In this document: piece after piece, positions 7,741-15,072 of the stretch | How positions within the stretch are numbered: position 1 is the first letter of the stretch | Layout: every line of letters begins with the position of its first letter | NCBI GenBank assembly: GCA_041175045.1 | Contig: JBEDFR010000070.1 | Span: 1-15,072 of the forward strand | Direction: 5' to 3' | DNA from: UBA5078 sp041175045 | GTDB lineage: Bacteria > Pseudomonadota > Gammaproteobacteria > Pseudomonadales > Pseudohongiellaceae | Length of the DNA stretch: 15,072 nt | Notes under the pieces: model-generated | Databases searched by the model: none | What the model saw: the letters and a program-made list of their open reading frames with translations, nothing else | What the model was told of the DNA's origin: nothing | Translations under genes and position numbers: made by a program

Positions 7741-8970
7741 ATGGCACTTTACGTTCTAAAATTTGGCGGTACTTCGGTAGGTTCCACTGAGCGCATAGAG
7801 TCTGTCGCAGAAAAGATCATCGTCTTTCGCGAGCAGGGTCATGACATCGTTGTGGTTGTCTCGGCCATGAGTGGCGAGACCAATCGTCTTCTGGCACTGG
7901 CTCATGCCATTGACACGCAACCTGCACCGCGCGAAACCGACGTGCTTCTAGCCACTGGCGAGCAGGTCACCATTGCGCTGCTCAGCATCGCGTTGCAAAA
8001 ACGTGGCTGCAAGGCGCGCTCCTTCACGGGCGGCCAGGTGCGCATTCTCACGGATGAATCCTATACTCGTGCCCGCATTCGAGAGATCGATGACACGCGC
8101 ATTAGACATGAACTTGCCGAAGGGTGTGTCGTAGTCGTGGCTGGTTTTCAGGGAATCGACGAGGAAGGCAATATCACGACGCTTGGGCGTGGTGGTTCCG
8201 ACACTTCGGCTGTTGCGCTGGCTGCCGCTCTGAAAGCAGACGAATGCCAGATCTATACCGATGTGAAGGGCGTATACACTACCGATCCCAGAGTGGTGGA
8301 GGATGCCCGGCTGTTGCGCAGCATCACATTCGAGGAAATGCTCGAACTAGCCAGCCTCGGCGCCAAGGTGCTGCAGATCAGGTCAGTGGAATTTGCCGGC
8401 AAGTACAAGGTGCCGCTGCGAGTGCTGTCCAGTTTTGAAGATGATCCCGGCACCCTAATCAGTTTGGAGGAAGAGAACGAAATGGAATCTCCCATTATTT
8501 CCGGTATCGCATTTACAAGAGACGAAGCGAAGATCGTTGTCTCCGGGGTGCCAGATGTCCCCGGAATCGCCTATCGCGTCATCGGACCAGTCAGTGATGC
8601 GGGAATCGAAGTCGATGTGATCGTGCAGAATGTGTCTGCCGACGGCACCACCGATATCACGTTCACGGTGAAGCGAGCGGACTGTGAACAGACTCGACAG
8701 ATTATTGGTCGCATAGCCAAGGATGTGAATGCTCGAGATGTGGCTGTCGATACCAAGATCGCCAAGATTTCTCTGGTCGGTGTTGGCATGCGGTCGCACG
8801 CAGGCATCGCGAGCAAGATGTTCAAGGCGCTGGCCGATGAGTCCATCAATATCCAGATCATCACGACGTCCGAGATCAAGATATCCGTGGTGATTGATGA
8901 GAAATATCTGGAACTTGCTGTGCGATCTCTGCACAGTGCATTCGGACTGGCGGAAGAAGGCAATGCCTGA
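7741..8970 (+). CDS. lysC: Aspartate kinase, alpha subunit / full-length
   Basis: Aspartokinase phosphorylates aspartate with ATP, the first step to lysine, threonine, methionine and diaminopimelate. The 409-residue protein starts at ATG 7741 with the family N-terminus LKFGGTSVG (residues 6-14), part of the nucleotide-binding fold. The kinase domain continues through LLATGEQ (69-75), TTLGRGGSDTSA (146-157) and YTDVKGVYTTDPR (172-184). Two ACT domains follow from about 262 to 405 and should bind lysine and/or threonine for feedback inhibition. It is monofunctional, with no homoserine dehydrogenase domain. An internal start at codon 248 probably makes a second product (separate entry). It lies between alaS and csrA, as in Pseudomonas. 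GGA at 7736-7738 is very close to the ATG, so the ribosome site is weak. Confidence 0.97.
   Translation: MALYVLKFGGTSVGSTERIESVAEKIIVFREQGHDIVVVVSAMSGETNRLLALAHAIDTQPAPRETDVLLATGEQVTIALLSIALQKRGCKARSFTGGQVRILTDESYTRARIREIDDTRIRHELAEGCVVVVAGFQGIDEEGNITTLGRGGSDTSAVALAAALKADECQIYTDVKGVYTTDPRVVEDARLLRSITFEEMLELASLGAKVLQIRSVEFAGKYKVPLRVLSSFEDDPGTLISLEEENEMESPIISGIAFTRDEAKIVVSGVPDVPGIAYRVIGPVSDAGIEVDVIVQNVSADGTTDITFTVKRADCEQTRQIIGRIAKDVNARDVAVDTKIAKISLVGVGMRSHAGIASKMFKALADESINIQIITTSEIKISVVIDEKYLELAVRSLHSAFGLAEEGNA
8482..8970 (+). CDS. Probable aspartokinase beta subunit from an in-frame internal start
   Basis: Within lysC, GGAGG at 8466-8470 precedes an in-frame ATG at 8482 (codon 248) by 11 bases, with further purine-rich sequence (GAAGAG) between. 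Initiation here would give a 162-residue protein, MESPIISGIAF onward, holding just the two ACT domains. In Bacillus subtilis aspartokinase II and Corynebacterium glutamicum LysC, a beta subunit starts at almost the same codon (about 247-250) and joins alpha in an alpha2beta2 enzyme. I infer the same arrangement here. The ribosome site could instead be chance, since the underlying residues are Glu-rich (LEEENE). Confidence 0.55.
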   Translation: MESPIISGIAFTRDEAKIVVSGVPDVPGIAYRVIGPVSDAGIEVDVIVQNVSADGTTDITFTVKRADCEQTRQIIGRIAKDVNARDVAVDTKIAKISLVGVGMRSHAGIASKMFKALADESINIQIITTSEIKISVVIDEKYLELAVRSLHSAFGLAEEGNA

Positions 8971-9035
8971 GGGTTATTCGCCTTTCCGCCATCCGTGAAT
9001 TGGTCGAATGACGGCGTAGGCGCGACAAAATCCGC

Positions 9036-9061
9036 AAGGAAATCGTAGGAAGGAAAGGAGA
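9036..9061 (+). promoter_or_regulatory. csrA leader with four GGA motifs (likely CsrA self-binding) and its ribosome site
   Basis: GGA occurs at 9038-9040, 9048-9050, 9052-9054 and 9057-9059 in the 30 bases before the csrA ATG. The last is part of the AAAGGAG Shine-Dalgarno, seven bases before ATG 9068. CsrA dimers bind GGA motifs, often overlapping the ribosome site, and block translation; in E. coli CsrA represses its own mRNA this way. Autoregulation here is inferred from the motif cluster. A purine-rich Shine-Dalgarno region could produce some of these motifs by chance. Confidence 0.5.
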
Positions 9062-9067
9062 AAGAGC

Positions 9068-9262
9068 ATGTTGATTCTGACTCGCCGAATTGGTGAAACC
9101 TTGATGGTCGGTGATGATGTGACAGTGACAGTCCTCGGTGTGAAGGGCAACCAGGTACGCATCGGGGTGAATGCTCCCAAGGATGTTGCCGTGCATCGTG
9201 AGGAAATCTATCAACGCATCCAGAAAGAACGCGATACAGGCGACGAGGATTCACAGTCCTGA
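9068..9262 (+). CDS. csrA: Carbon storage regulator CsrA/RsmA
   Basis: CsrA is a small homodimeric RNA-binding protein that represses or stabilises mRNAs by binding GGA motifs near ribosome sites. It controls carbon flow, motility, biofilm and secondary metabolism. The 64-residue product begins MLILTRRIGETLMVGDD, the near-invariant family start, with the RNA-contacting R6/R7 side and the VRIGVNAPKDVAVHREEIY block at about 41-59 that includes R44. The last residues form a variable acidic tail. Length is normal (61-65). The start is supported by AAAGGAG seven bases upstream. Its place after lysC and before tRNA-Ser matches rsmA in Pseudomonas. The 97-base gap after lysC shows no convincing terminator, so read-through from lysC is possible. 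Confidence 0.97.
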   Translation: MLILTRRIGETLMVGDDVTVTVLGVKGNQVRIGVNAPKDVAVHREEIYQRIQKERDTGDEDSQS

Positions 9263-9289
9263 TACTCGGAAAATTAAACCATCGCGGCT

Positions 9290-9318
9290 CTGCCATTTCC
9301 CACGATCTATGCTATTCT
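9290..9318 (+). promoter_or_regulatory. Probable promoter of tRNA-Ser with GC-rich discriminator
   Basis: TATTCT (9313-9318) is preceded by TGC, an extended -10 element, and by CTGCCA (9290-9295) at 17-base spacing as a weak -35. The following TACGCGCG is a GC-rich discriminator of the type seen at stable-RNA promoters under stringent control. Transcription would start near 9325, a few bases before the tRNA. Confidence 0.55.
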
Positions 9319-9331
9319 TACGCGCGTTTTT

Positions 9332-9422
9332 GGAGAGATGGCCGAGTGGCTGAAGGCGCACCCCTGCTAAGGGTGTATAGGTTAATACCCTATCGAGGGT
9401 TCGAATCCCTCTCTCTCCGCCA
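9332..9422 (+). tRNA. tRNA-Ser (anticodon GCU), CCA encoded
   Basis: The 91-base gene folds as a class II tRNA. The acceptor GGAGAGA pairs with TCTCTCC (9412-9418), followed by discriminator G9419 and an encoded CCA at 9420-9422. The anticodon stem is CACCC/GGGTG (9359-9363 with 9371-9375), and the loop CTGCTAA holds anticodon GCT at 9366-9368, which reads AGC and AGU. A long variable arm (ATAGG/CCTAT) is typical of tRNA-Ser. The T arm contains GGTTCGAATCC. The position after csrA is the usual one in Pseudomonas-like genomes. No adjacent second tRNA is seen. Confidence 0.98.
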
Positions 9423-9520
9423 CTATTGACGTTGAAGTTTTCCCTTAGAGTTTCTGCAGTTGTCTCCGCTTCCGTCCATGTGACACCATAGGCGCAATAT
9501 TAGAAGCGGGGTCTTCCGCC

Positions 9521-10777
9521 ATGCGTCTCTCACGCCTTTGCAGTAAGGTTTTCCTGATCACCGCCGTGCTGGCATCATCCTGGTCCGCTGGACTCCAGGC
9601 GCAAGACGCTGCGACTGCCGTCAGGCCCTTCACCATCGCCATTCCCGATGCCGATATCGCCGATCTCAAGGCGAGGCTCGCGCAGACTCGCATACCTGAT
9701 CAGATTCCTGGTACCGGCTGGGACTACGGCACCGACATGAGCTACCTGCGCGAGCTCATCGATTACTGGCGGAGTGATTTCGACTGGCGTGAGCAGGAAA
9801 GTGCCTTGAATGAATACGATCAGTACATCACGACCATCGATGGCGTGGATGTGCACTTCATTCATCAGCGCTCCACGCATGCTGACGCGATGCCGCTGCT
9901 GCTGACGCACGGCTGGCCCGGCTCCATTGTCGAGTTCCGCAAAATCATCGGCCCGCTGACGCAACCAGAATTATATGGTGGTGATTCCGCCGATGCATTT
10001 CATGTGGTCGCGCCCTCGCTGCCTGGTTTCGGATTCTCCGGCAAGCCAACCGAACGTGGATACAATCCGGAACGCATGGCTCACACTCTCGCTGAATTGA
10101 TGCTGCGCCTTGGTTACGAGCGCTATGGCGCGCAGGGTGGAGACTGGGGCGCTATCATCAATCGTATTCATGCCTATCGCTATCCAGAGCGCCTGATCGG
10201 ACTGCATTCCAATTTCGTGCTTGCGAACCAGCCTGCCGAGCCATCGCTCACAGAGCGGGTACCTGAAGCCGAGATGTCCGCACGAGAGCAACGTCAGGCC
10301 TTTATGCTCGATGAGGTCGGTTATCAGCAGATCCAAGGCACCAAGCCGCAGACTCTGGGCGTTGCCCTGAATGATTCGCCTGCCGGGCTCGCCTCCTGGA
10401 TCGTCGAAAAATTCCACGGCTGGAGCGACATTGATCACCGCCTGCCAGCGGGTTTCGGTCTCGAGGAGAAGTTCACCAAGGACGAGATCCTCACCAACAT
10501 CAGCCTGTACTGGTTCAGCGGCAGCATCACATCCTCGGCGCGCATCTACTTTGAGAACCGCAACGTCGTCATGCAGGAGCCGCTTGGCTTCGTGACAGTG
10601 CCGACTGCAGGCGCCATCTTTCCCGCCGAGATTTACCTCACACCCAGGCTGTGGGCAGAAGCCAGTTACAACATCGTACGCTGGACCCCGATGCCCAGGG
10701 GGGGGCACTTCGCTGCCATGGAGGAACCCGAGCTGTTGCTGGAAGACGTGCGCGCCTTCTTTCGGACTTTGCGCTGA
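9521..10777 (+). CDS. Exported epoxide hydrolase, microsomal/EHN type (alpha/beta hydrolase)
   Basis: The 418-residue protein resembles the microsomal/juvenile-hormone epoxide hydrolase family, which opens epoxides through an Asp ester intermediate. A signal peptide is clear (MRLSRLCSK, hydrophobic 10-23, likely cleavage near LQAQ 25-28), so the enzyme should be periplasmic or secreted. The EHN domain covers about 35-145, starting RPFTIAIPDADIADLKARL. The oxyanion motif is HGWPGS (130-135). The nucleophile is D208 in GGDWGA. Candidate lid tyrosines are Y268 and Y343, the charge-relay acid is E370 (FPAE), and the catalytic His is H396 in GGHFAAMEEP. All catalytic parts are present. GGGG at 9508-9511 is a weak ribosome site; the signal peptide supports the ATG. 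The substrate cannot be told from sequence. It sits between tRNA-Ser and recC and ends 24 bases before recC. Confidence 0.88.
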   Translation: MRLSRLCSKVFLITAVLASSWSAGLQAQDAATAVRPFTIAIPDADIADLKARLAQTRIPDQIPGTGWDYGTDMSYLRELIDYWRSDFDWREQESALNEYDQYITTIDGVDVHFIHQRSTHADAMPLLLTHGWPGSIVEFRKIIGPLTQPELYGGDSADAFHVVAPSLPGFGFSGKPTERGYNPERMAHTLAELMLRLGYERYGAQGGDWGAIINRIHAYRYPERLIGLHSNFVLANQPAEPSLTERVPEAEMSAREQRQAFMLDEVGYQQIQGTKPQTLGVALNDSPAGLASWIVEKFHGWSDIDHRLPAGFGLEEKFTKDEILTNISLYWFSGSITSSARIYFENRNVVMQEPLGFVTVPTAGAIFPAEIYLTPRLWAEASYNIVRWTPMPRGGHFAAMEEPELLLEDVRAFFRTLR

Positions 10778-10801
10778 GCTGCAGACCAGGGAGGGGGCTG
10801 C

Positions 10802-13800
10802 ATGGGGTTCTGGCTGAGTTGTTCCAATAGAGTGGAAAGCCTGCAACTGCAGTTGTGTGCACGCTTGCAGGAAAGCCCGTTGCGCGATCCGTTCCAGCCG
10901 GAATTCATCCTCGTCCCGGGCAATGCCATGCGTCGCTGGCTTGGTCTGCAGATCGCCACTGCACATGGCATTGCAGCCAATATCGAGTTTCCCCTGCCAG
11001 CAGCCTGGATCTGGCAACTGGCCGCCAGGGCCCACAGTCTCGATCCGACCAGCGTTGCGCGCGAAGACCCTCTTTCGCGCGAGCAGGCGGCCTGGCAGAT
11101 CTTCGCAGCGTTGCCGGCCCTGCTGCCCACCGAGGGTTTCGAGGAGTTGAATCGCTATCTGGGCGATGACGCCACGGGCGTCAAGCACTGGCAGCTGGCT
11201 CAACGCATCGCCGATGTCTTCGACCGCTATCAGTATTATCGCCCCGACTGGATCCGCGCCTGGAGTCGGCCGGGCTATGCGGATGTGCCGCCTGGCGCTC
11301 CCTATCCCGCCTGGCAGCCCTTGTTGTGGCGTGTGCTCGTGTCGCGCTGCGCCGGAGCGCATCGGGTGGCACTGCTGGACAGGCTGCTGCAGGTGCTCGA
11401 GACCGCCCAGCCGCAGGCAATTGCCGCACTGCATCTGCCTGCCCGACTTTCCTGCTTCGCCCTCAGCAGTTTGCCAGCGCTCTTCGTGCAGGTGTTCAAG
11501 GCGCTGTCGGCGCATATCGACATTCATTTCTACCAGCACAGTCCGACGGACCAGTACTGGGCCGACCTGCGCAGCAAGAAGGCGCTCGCACGGCAGCGGC
11601 TGGCCGCGCCCGAGGCCGCAGTCCTTCTGGAGACAGGCAATGAACTACTCGCGTCCTGGGGGCGCCAGGGCCAGGCCTTCCAGGATCAATTGCTGGATCA
11701 TGAGCTGCTCGATGCCGTGACCTGGGAGGATTATCGTCAGCCGGGTGCCGACTCCCTCCTGCACCAGTTACAGAGCGACATGCTGGGGCTTGAGCAAGGC
11801 ATTCGCACGAGGGAGCCGGACGGGTCAATTCAGATCAGCATCTGCCACAGTCCGCTGCGTGAATGTCAGGTGCTGCACGACCATCTGCTGCACCAGCTCG
11901 CCACTGACCCAAGCCTCAAGCCGGAGGACATTCTGGTGATCGTGCCCGAGATCAGTCGTTACGCGCCGGCAATCGAGGCTGTGTTCCGTCGCGACACCCA
12001 AGGATCTCGGCCCACCATTCCCTGGAATGTGTCGGACATCACCGTGGTGGATGAACACCCCCTGGTGCGAGTCTTCTTTGCCTTGCTGGGACTGTCAGCA
12101 TCGCGAATGCGCTTCTCTGAAGTGCTCTCGATCGTCGAGGTGCCACGTGTCGCCAGTACCTGGGGACTGGACAGCGCGGCGCAGGAAGAGCTGCATTCCC
12201 TGCTACGGGCGGCGCAGGCGCGCTGGGGGCTGGATGCTGCGCACAAGGCCGCGTTGCACTTGCCGGCCACGCAGCAGAACACCTGGGCACATGCCCTCGA
12301 GCGACTGCTGGCTGCCTATGCTTTGGGCGATGACGAGCTGTGGCATGGCATCGCGCCGCAAGCCGGCGCGACTGGCAATCGTGCCGTGATGCTCGGGCGA
12401 TTCATGGACTTGCTCGCGGTGCTGGAGTACTGGAGTCGTGAACTGCAGCGCCCGCGTAGCGCGCGCCAATGGCAGCTCGATCTGAATCGTCTTCTGGATC
12501 AATTGTTCGGGAAAGCCGACGAGCATGAAGACCGCGTGCAGCAGATTCGTGATGAGATTGCCGAGTTGCAGGCGCTGGCAGGCGATCAGCTCCTCTCTGC
12601 AGTCTTGCTGCGTGAGTGTCTCGAAGAGCGACTGAGTACGCGCACCGTGCACAATCGCTTTTTCAGTGGCGGAGTCAGTTTCTGCGGCATGCGACCCATG
12701 CGCAGTCTTCCATTCAGGCAGATCTGCGTGCTGGGCATGAATGACAACGCCTTTCCGCGCCGTGATGCCGCGCTTTCCTTCGATGCCATGGCGGCCCGGC
12801 CACGTGCGGGCGACCCGCGCAAGGCTGACGAGGATCGTTATCTGCTGCTGGAAACCCTGCTGTGCGCGCGTGATGCCTTGTATCTGAGTTATACCGGGCG
12901 CAGCCTCACCGATAATTCGCAATGTCAGCCGTCCGTGCTGCTGCGGGAACTGCTCGACTGCATCGATGCGCACTACATCCCGAAGAGTGGCGAAGTGACG
13001 CCCATGAGCGCGTGCATCACCCGCGTGCAGCCGCTGCAGCCGTTCAGCTGGCGTCATTTCCTGGTCGATCCGGCACAGCGCGTCATGGCGAGTCACGATG
13101 ACTGGTGGTGTCGCGTTGCTCGGTCATTGCAAGCGGGGCCGCCAGAGGGCTCTGGTCTGACCGCCTGGCCCGAGAGTGTGCTGGAGCCCTTGCCCGAGCC
13201 TGCCACGCGCGTGGAGCTGACGCAGTTGCTGCGTTTCCTGGAACATCCGGTCAAGGGCTTCTTCAATGCAAGGCTGCGTATTTTTCTCAGGGAGGACGAG
13301 CCGGCCGAGGACGAGGAGGTATTCACCCTCACCGGGCTGGCATCGTGGAAGGTCAGGCAGGCACTGGTGGAGCACTGGATGCAGGGCGATGACGCCGAGC
13401 TGGCAGTACAGCAGCGCCTGGCAGCCGAGGGTCTGTTGCCGCACGGCGCTCAGGCAGCGCTTGGCTTGGCGCAGGCGCGGGACAAGTTGCAGGATATGCT
13501 GACTCGCCTTGCGCCCTGGCGCAGCGTGCCGACCCGGCGGCGCCATGTGTCACTCAGTCTGACGGTCGTGGGGGCCCCGCAAAACCGTCTGCAATTGCAG
13601 GCGCAGATTCTTCACTGTCATCCGGGGCTGGGCGTGTTGCATTGCACCAGTGCCAGGCTCAAGGGCAAACATGCCCTGCGGCTCTGGCTGGAACATCTGG
13701 CGCTGTGCGCTACCGAGCAATTGCCGCCTGGGGAATTCAGTGTGCTGCATTGCGCGGACAGCAGCCTCAGCCTGGCGCCCCTGCCGAAGGAAGAGGCCAG

Positions 13801-14071
13801 GCAGTGGCTCGCCGAGTATCTGGCGCTGTTTCTGCAGGGCCAGTGTCGCCCCTTGCCGCTCTTTCCCAATGCCAGCTATGCGCTGCTAAGCAAGGGGCCG
13901 GCCGATGCGTACAAGGCCTGGGAGGGCGATCAGTTTGGTGGCGATGCCGCGGACCCGTACCTGCAACTGGCCATGCGTGGCTGTGAAGGCTCACCCATCG
14001 CGCTGCCGGAACATCAAGACCTGGCTCAGAAGGTTTATGGTCCGTTGCTTGCTGCACAGGTGACCCCATGA
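10802..14071 (+). CDS. recC: Exodeoxyribonuclease V gamma subunit RecC
   Basis: RecC is the scaffold and Chi-recognition subunit of the RecBCD helicase-nuclease, which processes double-strand DNA ends and loads RecA. The 1089-residue product is near E. coli RecC (1122) and aligns along its length from memory. Shared blocks include SNRVESL at 8-14, IAANIEFPLPAAWIW at about 57-71, YRPDWIRAW, ICHSPLRECQVLHD near 347-360, GMRPMRSLPF near 630, LGMNDNAFPR, and DEDRYLLLETLL near 676. RecC is a dead member of the SF1 helicase fold, so lack of Walker motifs is expected. The ATG at 10802 has a strong Shine-Dalgarno (GGGAGG 10789-10794, seven bases upstream). The epoxide hydrolase gene ends 24 bases earlier and recB overlaps the stop, so the three are probably cotranscribed. 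The E. coli ptrA gene between recC and recB is absent. Confidence 0.96.
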   Translation: MGFWLSCSNRVESLQLQLCARLQESPLRDPFQPEFILVPGNAMRRWLGLQIATAHGIAANIEFPLPAAWIWQLAARAHSLDPTSVAREDPLSREQAAWQIFAALPALLPTEGFEELNRYLGDDATGVKHWQLAQRIADVFDRYQYYRPDWIRAWSRPGYADVPPGAPYPAWQPLLWRVLVSRCAGAHRVALLDRLLQVLETAQPQAIAALHLPARLSCFALSSLPALFVQVFKALSAHIDIHFYQHSPTDQYWADLRSKKALARQRLAAPEAAVLLETGNELLASWGRQGQAFQDQLLDHELLDAVTWEDYRQPGADSLLHQLQSDMLGLEQGIRTREPDGSIQISICHSPLRECQVLHDHLLHQLATDPSLKPEDILVIVPEISRYAPAIEAVFRRDTQGSRPTIPWNVSDITVVDEHPLVRVFFALLGLSASRMRFSEVLSIVEVPRVASTWGLDSAAQEELHSLLRAAQARWGLDAAHKAALHLPATQQNTWAHALERLLAAYALGDDELWHGIAPQAGATGNRAVMLGRFMDLLAVLEYWSRELQRPRSARQWQLDLNRLLDQLFGKADEHEDRVQQIRDEIAELQALAGDQLLSAVLLRECLEERLSTRTVHNRFFSGGVSFCGMRPMRSLPFRQICVLGMNDNAFPRRDAALSFDAMAARPRAGDPRKADEDRYLLLETLLCARDALYLSYTGRSLTDNSQCQPSVLLRELLDCIDAHYIPKSGEVTPMSACITRVQPLQPFSWRHFLVDPAQRVMASHDDWWCRVARSLQAGPPEGSGLTAWPESVLEPLPEPATRVELTQLLRFLEHPVKGFFNARLRIFLREDEPAEDEEVFTLTGLASWKVRQALVEHWMQGDDAELAVQQRLAAEGLLPHGAQAALGLAQARDKLQDMLTRLAPWRSVPTRRRHVSLSLTVVGAPQNRLQLQAQILHCHPGLGVLHCTSARLKGKHALRLWLEHLALCATEQLPPGEFSVLHCADSSLSLAPLPKEEARQWLAEYLALFLQGQCRPLPLFPNASYALLSKGPADAYKAWEGDQFGGDAADPYLQLAMRGCEGSPIALPEHQDLAQKVYGPLLAAQVTP

Positions 14072-15072
14072 CGAATGTTCACAGGCCCATGCAGGTCCTC
14101 GATGCCCAGACCACTCTGACGATGCCGCTGCAGGGGCTGCGCTTGATCGAGGCCAGCGCCGGTACCGGCAAGACCTATGCGATCAGCAATCTGTATCTGC
14201 GCCACGTGCTGGAGGGTGTGCCCGTCCACGCCATTCTGGTGGTGACCTTCACCAACGCGGCCTCGGAAGAGTTGCGAGGTCGTATTCGTCAGCGGTTGCA
14301 GCAGACCGCGCAGTGGCTGGAACGCCCGGAACAGGATGGTCATGCGCCGCCGCAGGATGCATTCATGCTGGCACTTCTCGCCGCACGCGCCACGGCCACC
14401 GAAGTGGATCGGCGCCTTCAGTGTGAACGTTTGCAGCTCGCCGTGCGCACGATGGACGAGGCCGCCATCTACACCATTCACGGGTTCTGCCAGCGCGCCT
14501 TGACAGACCATGCGTTCAACAGTGGTCAGCCGTTCGACATGCAGCTGATCCCCGACGAGGACGGGCTCTGGCAGGATGCGCTCAAGGACTGGTGGCGACG
14601 CAATACCTATGCGCTGAAGCCTCTGCATCTGGGCATTCTGGCCAGGGCCTTCACCAGCATCGACGCCTTGCTGGCCCAACAGCGTGTCCTGCGCGACGCG
14701 TATGACAAGCGCGTGTTGCCCGTGGTTGCAGGCACTGTCACGCAGCAGTTTGCGCGCTGGGAGTCGCTGCTGCCGGCGCTGCAGACGCTGTCCGTGCAGT
14801 GGCAGGCCCGTCAGGGAGAGCTGCAGGACATTCTGCTGCACTCTCCGGCCTTGTCCCGCGCCAAGGCCGGCGACTATGGTCCGCAAGTGCTGCCGGCGAG
14901 TCTGGCCTTGCTGGATGCCTGGCTGCGCAGTGACGATCTGCTGAATGTCCCCGCACATCTGCATTTGCTGAGCGCCGCCGCCCTGCGCTCTGGCTCGACG
15001 CCTGCCAGGCGGGACAGGGACCCCGGCTTGATGGATCCGTTCTTTGTGGAATGTCAGGCGGTGGAAGAAGCC
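14068..15072 (+). CDS. recB: Exodeoxyribonuclease V beta subunit RecB (N-terminal part, runs off window)
   Basis: RecB is the 3'-5' helicase and nuclease subunit of RecBCD. Its ATG at 14068 overlaps the recC TGA (ATGA 14068-14071), so translation is likely coupled. The frame is open for 335 codons to the window edge. The start of an SF1 helicase is seen: LIEASAGTGKT with Walker A AGTGKT at 31-36, motif Ia VVTFTNAASEELRGRIR at 58-74, and the YTIHGFCQRAL block at 135-145, all typical of RecB/UvrD-like helicases. The remaining helicase motifs and the C-terminal nuclease domain lie beyond the window, and so presumably does recD. Confidence 0.96.
   Translation, partial: MTNVHRPMQVLDAQTTLTMPLQGLRLIEASAGTGKTYAISNLYLRHVLEGVPVHAILVVTFTNAASEELRGRIRQRLQQTAQWLERPEQDGHAPPQDAFMLALLAARATATEVDRRLQCERLQLAVRTMDEAAIYTIHGFCQRALTDHAFNSGQPFDMQLIPDEDGLWQDALKDWWRRNTYALKPLHLGILARAFTSIDALLAQQRVLRDAYDKRVLPVVAGTVTQQFARWESLLPALQTLSVQWQARQGELQDILLHSPALSRAKAGDYGPQVLPASLALLDAWLRSDDLLNVPAHLHLLSAAALRSGSTPARRDRDPGLMDPFFVECQAVEEA

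Noticed and set aside
9332..9520. tRNA-Ser 3' end as an attachment site of an integrated element.
   Set aside because: No integrase gene and no second copy of the tRNA 3' end were seen in the window; the following genes are a hydrolase and housekeeping recC-recB.
9971..11539. A 522-codon - strand open frame across the epoxide hydrolase and recC.
   Set aside because: It spans two real genes on the opposite strand and resembles no family. The same applies to the other long antisense frames over dsbD, alaS and recC.

Overview
The window looks like chromosomal DNA from a GC-rich gammaproteobacterium. The main evidence is the block alaS - lysC - csrA - tRNA-Ser(GCU), an order I know from Pseudomonas and related genera. 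A RecBCD-type recC-recB pair and E. coli-like RecJ and AlaS sequences agree with this. All intact genes are on the + strand. I see no mobile element, CRISPR array or phage gene.

Left part (1-4940). The last 12 codons of an unidentified gene overlap the start of recJ (5'-3' single-strand exonuclease). Next comes a DsbD-family protein that carries electrons across the inner membrane to periplasmic thiols. After it lies a damaged gene for an AI-2E-family membrane protein: its start and end are recognisable, but they are in different frames and central parts of the family are missing.

Middle part (4941-9422). alaS (alanyl-tRNA synthetase) has a near-consensus -10 box. lysC (aspartokinase) contains a probable internal start that would also make a separate regulatory subunit. 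csrA (the post-transcriptional regulator) has a leader with four GGA motifs, which suggests that CsrA controls its own translation. A complete tRNA-Ser with encoded CCA and a stable-RNA-like promoter closes the block.

Right part (9423-15072). A signal-peptide-bearing epoxide hydrolase of the microsomal/EHN type is followed after 24 bases by recC, whose stop overlaps the start of recB (ATGA). recB runs off the window. The recC-recB pair encodes two subunits of the double-strand-break repair nuclease; recD is not in view.

Most of the window is housekeeping DNA and I found no convincing new multi-gene system. The points most worth a second look are the decayed AI-2E gene, the two-product lysC, the GGA-rich csrA leader and the exported epoxide hydrolase. 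There is no gene-free stretch longer than about 120 bases.
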